A stretch of 64,000 nt of DNA, from positions 110,196 through 174,195 of the forward strand of contig NZ_JXXK01000003.1 in the NCBI RefSeq assembly GCF_000949455.1, given 5' to 3'. Shown here piece by piece: positions 1-8,428 of this stretch (its first letter is position 1; each line of letters opens with the position of its first letter). This stretch comes from Ruthenibacterium lactatiformans. Its GTDB lineage: Bacteria > Bacillota > Clostridia > Oscillospirales > Ruminococcaceae. Both the position numbers and the translations under genes were made by a program. Under the pieces are notes generated by a model that was not told where the DNA came from, searched no databases, and saw only the letters and a program-made list of their open reading frames with translations.

Positions 1-1052
1 GGCACGCTGCCCGCGGCCTGCTGGACCGTGCGGGTGAACGCAAACAGCCGCGCCATACTCTCCAGCGGATGCTCTTCCGGCGTGGGGATGCCATAGCTGG
101 ATTTGTCAAACGGCCGCGTCACCTGCGGGTAGATATAATAAGGGTTTCCGCCGCTGTTGGACAGAAGGTCCACACCGTTTTCCACCATCATCTTCACCAA
201 CGCCACCGGCTCCGTGGGGTCGAATTTCCACATGTCCTCGCGGTCGCACCCGAAGCCATAGGGGTACGGGTGCGCGTCGAACACATTGAAGCGGCAGGCC
301 ACGATGAAGTCATCACCCACAGCTTCGCGCACAGCCCGGATGGTCTGGCGCAAAAAACGGGTGCGGTTCTCAAAGCTTCCGCCGTATTTTCCCCCGCGGG
401 TATGGCTCGCCAGCAGTTCACTCAGCAGATAACGGTGACAGCTTTTGATGTCCACACCGTCAAAGCCGACCTCCCGTGCCAGCAGCGCGCTCTGTACATA
501 CCGCTCCGTGAGCGCGTCGAGGTACATGTCTGTGACCACAACTTCCCCGCCTTTATCCAGAAGCGGGTCATGCTGCGGAACCAGCGGACGGGCAATGTGT
601 CCTTCCGGGCGGCTGTAACGGCCCGAATGGGTCAGCTGCAGGATATTCACCGGCTTGTGCTCCGCACCATTCTTCTGCGCCGCCGCAGCGTTGGTCTTTT
701 GCAGAAGCGCCGCAAACTTGCTGCGGTTGGACGCCGTGAGCATCATCTGCAGTTCGTTGGCGCGCCCCTCCGGCACCACGGCGCAGGCTTCCCACCAAAG
801 CAGGCCCGCGCCGCCCGACGCAAAACGCAGATAGCGCCGCTCAACAAGCTCGCTTGGCGAGCCGTCGGTATTGGAATCGCAGCCTTCCATCGGCAGGACG
901 GCCATGGAATTGGGCGCGGTGCGTCCGCCTACCTTTCTGGGCTGGAACAGCGGGCTCAGATCATCCCGGAACGAGAGGCCGGCCCCAAGTTCCTGCGCTT
1001 TGGCCTTTACCGCTTCCAGCGTTTTAAAATCAAATTTTTCATGTGCTGCCAT
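1..1052 (-). CDS. NADH:flavin oxidoreductase, Old Yellow Enzyme family (3' end outside window)
   Basis: Last gene of the livK operon; its C-terminal part lies beyond the window edge, and about 350 residues are visible. The TIM-barrel start has the OYE-type sequence FQPRKVGGRTAPNSMAVLP, followed by the RYLRFASGGAGLLWWEA stretch, a DGVDIKSCHRYLLSELL segment where most OYEs have the HxxH/N substrate-binding pair, and SFENRTRF before the flavin phosphate region. Family members use FMN and NAD(P)H to reduce activated C=C bonds; some carry an added Fe-S and NAD-binding half, which would lie outside this window. ATG at 1052 follows an AAAGGGG element. It lies 38 bases after the isomerase gene. The substrate is unknown; context suggests an unsaturated intermediate of sugar-acid or polyol catabolism (inference). 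Confidence 0.85.
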   Translation of the reverse strand, partial: MAAHEKFDFKTLEAVKAKAQELGAGLSFRDDLSPLFQPRKVGGRTAPNSMAVLPMEGCDSNTDGSPSELVERRYLRFASGGAGLLWWEACAVVPEGRANELQMMLTASNRSKFAALLQKTNAAAAQKNGAEHKPVNILQLTHSGRYSRPEGHIARPLVPQHDPLLDKGGEVVVTDMYLDALTERYVQSALLAREVGFDGVDIKSCHRYLLSELLASHTRGGKYGGSFENRTRFLRQTIRAVREAVGDDFIVACRFNVFDAHPYPYGFGCDREDMWKFDPTEPVALVKMMVENGVDLLSNSGGNPYYIYPQVTRPFDKSSYGIPTPEEHPLESMARLFAFTRTVQQAAGSV

Positions 1053-1090
1053 ATTGTATGGTTAGCCCCTTTCACAATAGGGCGGGGCCG

Positions 1091-1939
1091 TTACAGCCCC
1101 GCCTTCGTCTTAAAAAATGCTTGCAGATAAAACAGTCCCTCCCGCGCCAATTCGTCCGGCTCCGAGTGCACCTGCACCCAACTGGAATCCAGACCGCCCA
1201 GCGCAAAGGTCTCCATCGTGATATGCCCTCCGTAGCCGTAACGCACCAACAAACCTAATAAGTCCTCCCAGGGGATTACTCCCTGTCCGGGCGCGCCGCG
1301 GTTGTTCGCGCAGGCATGAAAATGGTTCACTTTGCCCGCCTGCAGCACCTGCTCCAGCGCTGCGCAGAGGTCCCGTTCCTCCAAGCAGGCGTGATATGTG
1401 TCGAAGTGGACGCCCACATTGGGCGCGTCCACTTCTTCCACCATGCGCAGCACCTGCCCGGCAGTATTGGCAACGCTGGTGCGGTAGCGATTCAGCGGCT
1501 CAACAGAGAGTACCACGCCGTAATGTTCCGCACGGCGGGCCAATTCCCGCAGCCCATCGACAGCCAGCATCCACTCCCGTTTCTTCTCGTCGGGTGAAAG
1601 CCAGTGGCGCTTTCCGCCGCCAGTGTACAGCGGGCCCGCCAGAATGCCTGCGCCCAGCTGCCCGGCTGTTTCAAGACAGGTCGTCAGATAATCCATTGTG
1701 GATGCGCGCACGGCGGAGTCAAAGCTGGAAAGATCCCGGCCCGGGCCCAGAGCCGCACACAATGAAACAGCCAGCCCTGTGTTCCGGATCTCATCCGCCA
1801 GCGCGGACGGCACCTGTGGCTGCGTCATGGGCAGCTCCACTGCCGTAAAGCCCATGCGGGCAACCTTTTCGGGCAGACCCAGGCATTCCTCGGACAAACC
1901 TGCGCACCAGTTCCACAAATTGATTCCCAGCGGGTTCAC
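1091..1939 (-). CDS. Sugar isomerase/epimerase, xylose-isomerase-like TIM barrel
   Basis: 282-residue protein of the AP-endonuclease-2/xylose-isomerase-like family. Visible landmarks resemble the D-tagatose/D-psicose 3-epimerase and hydroxypyruvate isomerase group: VEPLNRYRTSVANTAGQ with the metal-binding Glu, VGVHFDTYHACLEE with Asp and His, NHFHACANNRGAPGQG with His and an Arg region, and a terminal METFALGG with the second catalytic Glu. The family interconverts ketoses or related hydroxy-carbonyl compounds using a divalent metal in the cytoplasm. The gene starts 12 bases after the LacI regulator gene and is followed by the OYE gene, so it probably belongs to the same transcript. The exact substrate cannot be read from sequence. 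Confidence 0.8.
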   Translation of the reverse strand: MNPLGINLWNWCAGLSEECLGLPEKVARMGFTAVELPMTQPQVPSALADEIRNTGLAVSLCAALGPGRDLSSFDSAVRASTMDYLTTCLETAGQLGAGILAGPLYTGGGKRHWLSPDEKKREWMLAVDGLRELARRAEHYGVVLSVEPLNRYRTSVANTAGQVLRMVEEVDAPNVGVHFDTYHACLEERDLCAALEQVLQAGKVNHFHACANNRGAPGQGVIPWEDLLGLLVRYGYGGHITMETFALGGLDSSWVQVHSEPDELAREGLFYLQAFFKTKAGL

Positions 1940-1951
1940 GCAAATGTCCTC

Positions 1952-2965
1952 CTATCGGGTGGAACGGCGCACAATCAGATCCACACCCAGTACATTTCGC
2001 ACGGGCGGAGGCAGTTCGCCGTTCTTTTCTTTATAACGAATCTGATGGATCAGGTTTTTTGCGGCCACAGCCCCCATGTCATACAAAGGCTGTGCTACCG
2101 TGGACAGCGGCGGTTCCACCATCGACGAAAGGCTTACATTGTCAAAACCCAGCACCGAAACATCTTCCGGAATGCGCACTCCCATATCGTGAAGCGCATG
2201 CATCACCACAAAGGCCTTCGGGTCACTGGTGGTAAAAATGGCGTCCGGCGGCTGCGGCAGGCGCATCACTTCCTGCGTAAGACGGTAAAAACTGTCCACG
2301 CCGCTGGATTCCCGCATCACCAGAGCCTCCTCATAGGGGAGCCCTGCGTCGGAAAGCGCCTGGCAGTATCCGCGATAACGTTCACGGTAAAAATAAAGTT
2401 CTTCCCTGCCATAGGCCAAGGCAATGCGCCTGTGCCCAGTGCGTACCAGGTACTGCACCGCATCGTAGGCGGCCTGGAAACTGTCTACGGCTACAGTGTC
2501 AAGCACATTGATATCCCGCTCCTCAAAACGGTTCACCAGTACCAGCGGGAATCCTTCGACCCGCAAAGCGCGGATGTGATCGGCCTCCCCAATGTTGGAA
2601 CACACAACGAAGCCGTCGATCCAGCGTGTTTTCATCTTGTCTATGTATGCTTTTTCCACTGCCGCATCCTCATCGGTGTTGCACAGCACCACCGTGAAAC
2701 CGTTACGGCGCGCCACATCCTCCACGCCCCGGGCGATCTCCGGAAAAATCAGGTTCTGTATTGAAGGCACCATGAGGCATATCGTATTGCTGCGGCCCAT
2801 TTTCAGGCTTTTGGCCAGTACATTGGGACGGTAATTGGTCTTTTGCACCGCCTCCATCACTTTCTGCCGGGTAGTCTCATTCACATAGCTTTTGCCATTG
2901 AGTACCCGAGACACCGTGCTGGCGGAAACTCCCGCCAATGTTGCCACATGCTTGATATTCGTCAT
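1952..2965 (-). CDS. LacI-family transcriptional regulator
   Basis: 337 residues. The N-terminus is a LacI helix-turn-helix (IKHVATLAGVSASTVSRVLN) followed by the hinge region (NYRPNVLAKSLKMGRS), then a periplasmic-binding-protein-like effector domain (residues about 60-330). Such proteins bind semi-palindromic operators with a central CG and usually release DNA on binding a sugar. It is embedded in the operon, 50 bases after the dehydratase gene and 12 before the isomerase gene, which suggests that it controls this operon. An operator-like 20-bp palindrome with a central CG lies upstream of livK at 9707-9726 and is the natural candidate target (inference). Confidence 0.9.
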   Translation of the reverse strand: MTNIKHVATLAGVSASTVSRVLNGKSYVNETTRQKVMEAVQKTNYRPNVLAKSLKMGRSNTICLMVPSIQNLIFPEIARGVEDVARRNGFTVVLCNTDEDAAVEKAYIDKMKTRWIDGFVVCSNIGEADHIRALRVEGFPLVLVNRFEERDINVLDTVAVDSFQAAYDAVQYLVRTGHRRIALAYGREELYFYRERYRGYCQALSDAGLPYEEALVMRESSGVDSFYRLTQEVMRLPQPPDAIFTTSDPKAFVVMHALHDMGVRIPEDVSVLGFDNVSLSSMVEPPLSTVAQPLYDMGAVAAKNLIHQIRYKEKNGELPPPVRNVLGVDLIVRRSTR

Positions 2966-3015
2966 AGTACGCCCTCCTTGTGGTATGCCGTGATTCCTCT
3001 ATCCCGGCAGCGGAT

Positions 3016-4677
3016 TCAGTCCCGCTCCCAATACACAGTAGCGCCGCGGTGGGCGGAGGTGCATTCCTTACGGTACAGCCTCAGCCAGCCGGTGGCGGGT
3101 TTCACCACAGGCTTCCACAGGGCCTTGCGGGCGTTGAATTCCTCGTCGCTTACTTCCACAGTCAGCGTGCGCGCCTCGATATCGATATGCACCATATCAC
3201 CGTTGCGGAGCAGAGCGAGGTTCCCTCCTTCGTAGGCCTCCGGGCTGACGTGGCCGATGGCCAGGCCGCCAGTCGCACCAGAAAAACGCCCGTCGGACAC
3301 AAGAGCGATCCTGCTGCCCAAGCCCTTGCCCAGCACAGCCGCCATGAATGTCTCCATATGTGGCATGCCCGGGCTGCCTTTAGGGCCTTCGTAACGAATG
3401 ACGACTACGTCACCCGCCACGATCTCATCGCGCAGGATAGCATGCCAGGCGTCGTCCTGCGAATCGTAGCACTTGGCCGGGCCGCTGAATTTCCAGGCAG
3501 CAGGGTCTACTGCGCTGAACTTTACGATGGCGCTGTCCGTACCGATGTTCCCGTGCAGGACGGCAAGGCCGCCCTGCTCGTGGATCGGGTTCTCTACCGT
3601 GTGGATAACCTCGGTATTTTTATTCTCAGCCAAAGCCGCTTTGTCGGCGATGGTGCCGAACATGCCCTTGGCAGAGGCATCAATTTTGCCGGCCTTCGCC
3701 AGCTCCTTCACCACGGCACCCAGGCCGCCTGCGGTCTCAAACTCCTCCATGGTATAGGTGGGGTGGTTCGGATAAATGGTGCTGATGACCGGCACCTGAC
3801 GGCTGATGGCATCAAAGGTCTCCGGTGTGATATCACAGCCCACCTGACGTGCCAGCGCAGGGATGTGCAGCACACTGTTGGTGCTTCCGCCCGTGGCCAT
3901 CATATAGCGCACCACATTTTCAAAGCTTTCCTGCCCGATGATGTCGCTGGGGCGCACTTTATTCTTCCACGCCTCCATCACCTGACGCGCTGCAGCGCGG
4001 GCCAACTCGTGCCAACGGGGCGTCTGGCTCCGGCAGCTTGCCGTGCCATGGGGGGTAAAGCCCAGCACTTCGGCCATGGCACACATCGTGTTAGCTGTGC
4101 CCATAAAGGGGCAGGCGCCCGGTGTGGGGCAAGCGTTCCGCACGATTCCCTTATAGTCCTCTTCGCTCATATCGCCCGCAATGTAGGCGGCATATGCCTG
4201 CTTGGTGTGTGTGAGTGTGAGCATGCGGCCTTTGTAACGGCCCGCAGCCATATAACCGCCGGTAAACATCACTGTCGGGATATTGACGCGCAGCGCACCC
4301 ATAAGCATACCGGGTACAACCTTGTCACAGGTGGCCATAATGACCATACCTTCCAGCATGTTCAGCTCCGCAACCGTCTCCACCTCTGTGGAGACCATGT
4401 CCCGGGCAGGCAGTGTATAGCGGTCGCCCGGGGTATTGCTGCAGATACCGTCGCAGATACCCGTGATGGGCAGTTCCAACGCAAGACCCCCGGCCCGATA
4501 GATTTCTTCCTTCATCTCAGCGATAACGTCCTTGAACGGAAAATGGCCGGGATTCATCTCGTTCCATGAATTCACAAGGCCGATGATGGGGCGTTTGGCG
4601 TCTTCTTCCGCTATTCCCATAGCATATAGCAGCGTATTGCGGTGGTCCAGTGATTCTTCATTCCACTCTCGAATCAT
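3016..4677 (-). CDS. IlvD/Edd-family dehydratase (dihydroxy-acid or sugar-acid dehydratase)
   Basis: 553 residues, full length for the family. Fe-S ligand cysteines are visible at C75 (GICDGI), C117 (ATCDKVVPGML) and C189 (GACPFMGTANTM), and the C-terminal half has KGSPGMPHMETF and SDGRFSGATGG. These enzymes remove water from 2,3-dihydroxy acids, either in branched-chain amino-acid synthesis (IlvD) or in sugar-acid breakdown (arabinonate, xylonate, gluconate types). Position next to a LacI regulator, an epimerase-like protein and an importer argues for sugar-acid catabolism rather than biosynthesis, and no other ilv gene is near, but the sequence alone does not decide. Automatic annotation would probably call it ilvD. 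Confidence 0.85.
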   Translation of the reverse strand: MIREWNEESLDHRNTLLYAMGIAEEDAKRPIIGLVNSWNEMNPGHFPFKDVIAEMKEEIYRAGGLALELPITGICDGICSNTPGDRYTLPARDMVSTEVETVAELNMLEGMVIMATCDKVVPGMLMGALRVNIPTVMFTGGYMAAGRYKGRMLTLTHTKQAYAAYIAGDMSEEDYKGIVRNACPTPGACPFMGTANTMCAMAEVLGFTPHGTASCRSQTPRWHELARAAARQVMEAWKNKVRPSDIIGQESFENVVRYMMATGGSTNSVLHIPALARQVGCDITPETFDAISRQVPVISTIYPNHPTYTMEEFETAGGLGAVVKELAKAGKIDASAKGMFGTIADKAALAENKNTEVIHTVENPIHEQGGLAVLHGNIGTDSAIVKFSAVDPAAWKFSGPAKCYDSQDDAWHAILRDEIVAGDVVVIRYEGPKGSPGMPHMETFMAAVLGKGLGSRIALVSDGRFSGATGGLAIGHVSPEAYEGGNLALLRNGDMVHIDIEARTLTVEVSDEEFNARKALWKPVVKPATGWLRLYRKECTSAHRGATVYWERD

Positions 4678-4725
4678 GGTAGATCCTTCCTTTATTATAT
4701 CACATTGAAAAGCGTCCGTAAGGGG

Positions 4726-5088
4726 TCACTTCTGCATTAAATGAATGGCGAAGCCGCCGATCTGCTCCTTTGCATAGATTACCAGCACCCGTCCATCCGA
4801 AAAATGCTTTATGCTCTCCTCGTCAAAGGAAAAGCCCTTTTCTTCCAGGTAGCGGCGGGCCGCGGGCAGGTCGGCCGTGGCCAGTGCAAGATGTCCGTGC
4901 TCGCCCCGCCCGGGTTTTTTCATCCATTCGATCTGTGTACCTGTAAACCGTGCATCCGCACTTTCCTTGGCCGGGTTCACAGCCAATTGAAACAAAAGCT
5001 CAAATTTGTGTGCGCATTCAGCAGCCTGTGCCTCATCCGCACAGTTCACACCTATGTGCACCAGTTCAAAATCAGGAGTATATGCCAT
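4726..5088 (-). CDS. VOC (glyoxalase/dioxygenase superfamily) protein
   Basis: 120-residue single-module protein with the VOC pattern: an N-terminal strand FELVHIGVNCADEAQAAE, a central GEHGHLALATADLPAARRYLEEKGF and the terminal GRVLVIYAKEQIGGFAIHLMQ. The paired beta-alpha-beta-beta-beta units usually form a metal-binding cleft. Its gene begins just downstream of livF (3 bases between) and 48 bases before the dehydratase gene, so it is probably co-transcribed. A role as an isomerase or epimerase, or in detoxifying an aldehyde intermediate of the same pathway, is possible; no function is assigned. Confidence 0.75.
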   Translation of the reverse strand: MAYTPDFELVHIGVNCADEAQAAECAHKFELLFQLAVNPAKESADARFTGTQIEWMKKPGRGEHGHLALATADLPAARRYLEEKGFSFDEESIKHFSDGRVLVIYAKEQIGGFAIHLMQK

Positions 5089-5091
5089 TTC

Positions 5092-5805
5092 TCAGCCTCC
5101 CAGATACGCTTTGCGCACCGCGTCCGAACGCAGGAGTTCATCGCCCGCGCCAGAGAGATTGATCTTCCCGTTCTCCAGAACATAAGCGTAATCGCAAATC
5201 CCCAGCGCCTTGCGCGCGTTCTGTTCCACCAGCAGCACTGTAATGCCTGAGTCGCGGATCTGCCGGATCAAATCGTAGATCTGGTTTACAATGATAGGCG
5301 CAAGGCCCATGGATGGCTCATCCAGCAGAAGGATCTTAGGCCGGCTCATCAAACCGCGTGCCACCGCCAGCATCTGCTGTTCGCCGCCGGAGAGCGTGCC
5401 CGCATACTGGTTTTTGCGTTCTTCCAGAATGGGAAACAGCTTATACTGATCCTGCAGATCTTTTTCCAATTCCTTGCCTTTAAACAGATATCCGCCCACC
5501 AGCAGATTATCCCGGATGGTCAGGCCGGAAAAAGTCTTGCGGCCCTCCGGCACATGCACAATCCCTTTTGCCACGATTTTGTTCGGTTTTTTCGGCAGCG
5601 GTTCGCCCAAAAACTCCACCCTGCCGTTCAACGGCTTCACAAGGCCGGAAATGGTGCGCAGCAGCGTACTCTTTCCGGCGCCGTTCGCGCCGATGATGGA
5701 GACGATCTGCCCCTGCTCGACCTGAATGCTTACGCCGCGCAGCGCTTCCACATGCCCATAGCTAACCGAAAGGTCCGTCACTTTCAGCATCGGTTCCATT
5801 GTCAT
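5092..5805 (-). CDS. livF: ABC transporter ATP-binding protein, LivF type
   Basis: 237 residues. Walker A GANGAGKSTLLRTISGL, signature LSGGEQQMLAVARGLMSRP, Walker B ILLLDEPSMGLAPIIV and the switch His region are all present. The GLAPxxV sequence after Walker B is typical of LivF in HAAT (hydrophobic amino acid) transporters. It would pair with LivG on the cytoplasmic face of the LivH/LivM permease. The start overlaps the end of livG by four bases (ATGA), indicating translational coupling. Confidence 0.93.
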   Translation of the reverse strand: MTMEPMLKVTDLSVSYGHVEALRGVSIQVEQGQIVSIIGANGAGKSTLLRTISGLVKPLNGRVEFLGEPLPKKPNKIVAKGIVHVPEGRKTFSGLTIRDNLLVGGYLFKGKELEKDLQDQYKLFPILEERKNQYAGTLSGGEQQMLAVARGLMSRPKILLLDEPSMGLAPIIVNQIYDLIRQIRDSGITVLLVEQNARKALGICDYAYVLENGKINLSGAGDELLRSDAVRKAYLGG

Positions 5806-6566
5806 TCCTCCTTGCCCAGATAGGCCTCGATGACCTCGGGGTTATGCTGCACCTCGGCAGGGGTGCCCACCGCGATGGTCTTGCCGAAATTCTGCACGTG
5901 GATGATGTCTGAAATGCTCATGACCAGCTCCAGGCGGTGTTCGATCAGCAGGATACCAAAACCGATCTCCTTGGAAATGCGCTGAATAAGTTCCGTCAGC
6001 TCGCTGACTTCGGTGGGGTTCAGGCCTGCGGCGGGTTCGTCCAGAAGCAGTACCTTTGGTTCGCACATCAGCGCGCGGGCGATCTCGATCCTGCGCTGCA
6101 TACCGTAGGAAAGGTTCTCTGGACGCTCGTTCAGGAAATCAGCCATACCCACAATCTCCAGATATTTTCTGCACAGCTCGCGGCCGCGCTTTTCCTCGGC
6201 GCGGCGTCTGGGCGTCGGCACAAGGCCGCCCAGAATGGAATACCGGCTTTGCGGGTCAAAGGCGCACATCACGTTTTCCTCTACGGTCAGGCCCTTGAAC
6301 AAGCGGATATTCTGGAATGTCCGGCCCATCCCCAGGCGGGTAATCTTGTACTGCTCGATCTTCGTGATGTCTTGTCCGTTCAGCGTCACAGAACCCTGGT
6401 CGGCCGGATACACGCCGGAAATCACGTTGAAGATCGTCGTCTTGCCCGCGCCGTTGGGACCGATGATGCCGTGGATCTGGCCCGCGTCCGCTGCCAGCGA
6501 GAAATCCTGAATGGCTTTCACACCGCCAAAGCTCTTATAAATGTTTTTTACTTCCAGCAGCGCCAT
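5802..6566 (-). CDS. livG: ABC transporter ATP-binding protein, LivG type
   Basis: 254 residues with Walker A GPNGAGKTTIFNVISG, signature region LSYGMQRRIEIARAL and Walker B VLLLDEPAAGLNPTE. The GLNPTE sequence after Walker B and the C-terminal NPEVIEAYLG tail are characteristic of LivG. It is the second ATPase of the HAAT-family importer. It shares one base with livM upstream and overlaps livF downstream, so the transporter genes form a tightly coupled block. Confidence 0.93.
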   Translation of the reverse strand: MALLEVKNIYKSFGGVKAIQDFSLAADAGQIHGIIGPNGAGKTTIFNVISGVYPADQGSVTLNGQDITKIEQYKITRLGMGRTFQNIRLFKGLTVEENVMCAFDPQSRYSILGGLVPTPRRRAEEKRGRELCRKYLEIVGMADFLNERPENLSYGMQRRIEIARALMCEPKVLLLDEPAAGLNPTEVSELTELIQRISKEIGFGILLIEHRLELVMSISDIIHVQNFGKTIAVGTPAEVQHNPEVIEAYLGKEE

Positions 6567-7447
6567 CAGTTTTCCTCCTTTTTCAAGCCCAGCTTCCGTT
6601 TCAGCTTACGTGCAGAACGGGCAATGTCACGCGGGGTAAATTCCCATTCGCCCAGCAGGCCCGAGGGCTTGAAGTTGATGATAAGCAGCACCAACACCGC
6701 ATAAATGACATAGCGGTAGTTCTGCAATCCGCGCAGGACCTGCGGCAACGCACTAAGGATGAACGCCCCCAGCGTGGAACCTGTAAGGCTGTTGACGCCG
6801 CCGAAAAACACCATGATGACCCAGTCGGCACTTTTTTTCCAGCCGAATCCAGTGGGATCCACATAAGACATATAAAACGCATACAGACAGCCGGAATATG
6901 CCGTCAGCGCAACACTCAGCAGGAACGCAGTCATCTTGATGCGGATGACGTTGATGCCCATAGCCTTTGCAGCCAGCTCGTCCCCTCTAAGCGCGATGCA
7001 CTGTCGCCCGTATTTGCTTGATTTGAAAAAAGCCACCAGCGCGATAGCCAAAACAGCCGACACGGCGGCTATGGTGAGTGTGGTCTTGCGCGGAATTCCC
7101 GTAAAGCCCGAAGCACCGCCTGTCAGGCTGGTCATACGGTTGAGCAGCGCGGCGATGGCCTCGCCGAACCCAAGCGTTACAAGCGAGATATAATCGCGGC
7201 GCAGGCGCACCACCGGGTAGCCGATGAGATATCCCACCAGCGTGGCCAGCGCCACGGCGATGATGATAGCCGGGACAAGCGGCATATGCGCCTTGACCAC
7301 CAAAAGCCCCGAAGCATAGGAGCCGATAGCCATAAAGGCTGCCTGCCCCAGGCTGAACATCCCCGTAAGGCCAGTAAGTACATAGACCCCGGCCACGGCG
7401 ATAAGCGTGATGAACACCTGCGTAAGGATGTTGGATACCAATGCCAT
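6566..7447 (-). CDS. livM: Branched-chain-amino-acid-type ABC permease, LivM
   Basis: 293-residue integral membrane protein with about eight to nine hydrophobic segments and the LivM-family stretches TGMFSLGQAAFMAIGSYASG near the N-terminus and MVFFGGVNSLTGSTLGAF before the last segments, the latter matching the cytoplasmic coupling helix. It forms the translocation channel with LivH. The gene starts 15 bases after livH. The family carries branched-chain amino acids, but also amides, urea and aromatic acids, so the substrate is open given the unusual downstream genes. Confidence 0.92.
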   Translation of the reverse strand: MALVSNILTQVFITLIAVAGVYVLTGLTGMFSLGQAAFMAIGSYASGLLVVKAHMPLVPAIIIAVALATLVGYLIGYPVVRLRRDYISLVTLGFGEAIAALLNRMTSLTGGASGFTGIPRKTTLTIAAVSAVLAIALVAFFKSSKYGRQCIALRGDELAAKAMGINVIRIKMTAFLLSVALTAYSGCLYAFYMSYVDPTGFGWKKSADWVIMVFFGGVNSLTGSTLGAFILSALPQVLRGLQNYRYVIYAVLVLLIINFKPSGLLGEWEFTPRDIARSARKLKRKLGLKKEEN

Positions 7448-7462
7448 AATCTGTTTTCCCCC

Positions 7463-8335
7463 TTACGCCTTTTCCTGGATGTTGCTGCCTGCGATGCCCT
7501 GAGGCCGCACCAGCAGAAACACAAGCATGATGGCGAATGTTGCAATCGTGGAATAGCCCGATCCCAACATACTCAAAAGTATTGTCTCAGTAAGGCCCAG
7601 CAGCACCGCGCCGATGATGGCGCCCGTCAGGCTGCCCAGACCACCGATGACCGAGGCGATGAAGCCCTTGACGACCAGGCTTCCCAGCGTGGGATACAAT
7701 GTATATTTGATGCCCAGGAACACGCCTGCCACACCGGCCAACAAGCCGGAGATGACAAATGTGAGCTGGATGATCCGGGTCGAATCGATCCCCATAAGCT
7801 GAGCCGTGTCCCGGTCGAAAGAAACAGCGCGCAGTGCGCGGCCCAGACGTGTTTTCTGAATCACATAGCCAAGGATGACCAGCGCCGCCAAGCTGATGAT
7901 GCACATCATGGCATCGCTGGCAGAGATGACCAGGCTGCCCACCTTGATGGTGGAATTTTTGAAAAAGCCCGGAAAGTTGTAAAAGTTTGAACCCACCTTG
8001 ATGGTCACAAGGCCCTCATAGAGCGTGCCCAGCGTAATGGAGGACACAAAAAAATAAGTAGGAGAAGAATGGTTCAAAGTGATACGGCGGAACCCGAAAA
8101 ATTCGCCGAAGAGCGCAATGACGGCGCCCGCGGCCGCAGCGGCAACCAGGGTAGCGGTGAGTCCCATCCCCTTGGATGATACCAGAAAATAGGCAACGAA
8201 CGCTGCGGCCGTCATGGTCGCGCCGTGTGAAAAGTTGGAAAATTTCAAAACATTAAAGATGAGCGCAAAACCGGTAGCAATCAGCGCATAGACAGAGCCC
8301 GTCGCCAGGCCGTTAATCAAAATCTGCAGCGACAT
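7463..8335 (-). CDS. livH: Branched-chain-amino-acid-type ABC permease, LivH
   Basis: 290 residues from the ATG at 8335. That start was chosen because GGGGGAGG lies seven bases upstream and the protein then begins MSLQILINGLATGSVYALIA, the usual LivH N-terminus; an upstream in-frame ATG at 8389 falls within a hairpin. Multiple membrane segments are visible, with the LivH sequences FSHGATMTAAAFVAYF and VIGGLGSLTGAIIGAVLLG. It is the partner permease of LivM. A terminator-like hairpin separates it from livK. Confidence 0.92.
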   Translation of the reverse strand: MSLQILINGLATGSVYALIATGFALIFNVLKFSNFSHGATMTAAAFVAYFLVSSKGMGLTATLVAAAAAGAVIALFGEFFGFRRITLNHSSPTYFFVSSITLGTLYEGLVTIKVGSNFYNFPGFFKNSTIKVGSLVISASDAMMCIISLAALVILGYVIQKTRLGRALRAVSFDRDTAQLMGIDSTRIIQLTFVISGLLAGVAGVFLGIKYTLYPTLGSLVVKGFIASVIGGLGSLTGAIIGAVLLGLTETILLSMLGSGYSTIATFAIMLVFLLVRPQGIAGSNIQEKA

Positions 8336-8345
8336 GTAGTAGCCT

Positions 8346-8403
8346 CCCCCAAAAACATGGAACGGGCCCCATCGCAGGGGATTCCGCAATGAGGGCCCGT
8401 TCC
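8346..8403 (-). terminator. Intercistronic hairpin between livK and livH, probable attenuating terminator
   Basis: Perfect 11-bp arms (GGAACGGGCCC, 8359-8369, and GGGCCCGTTCC, 8393-8403) with a 23-base loop. In the direction of transcription the hairpin is followed by TTTTT and then immediately by the livH ribosome site. It most likely lowers downstream expression or protects the livK message, giving an excess of binding protein over permease. Confidence 0.7.
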
Positions 8404-8428
8404 GTCAAGACCGATCCGGAACACCCGA

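Noticed and set aside
2980..4569. A 529-codon plus-strand frame opposite the dehydratase gene
   Set aside because: It is a shadow of the IlvD/Edd gene, whose motifs are all on the other strand.
3016..4677. Firm naming as ilvD
   Set aside because: The Fe-S cysteines fit both IlvD and sugar-acid dehydratases, and the operon context argues against amino-acid biosynthesis, so no gene symbol was given.
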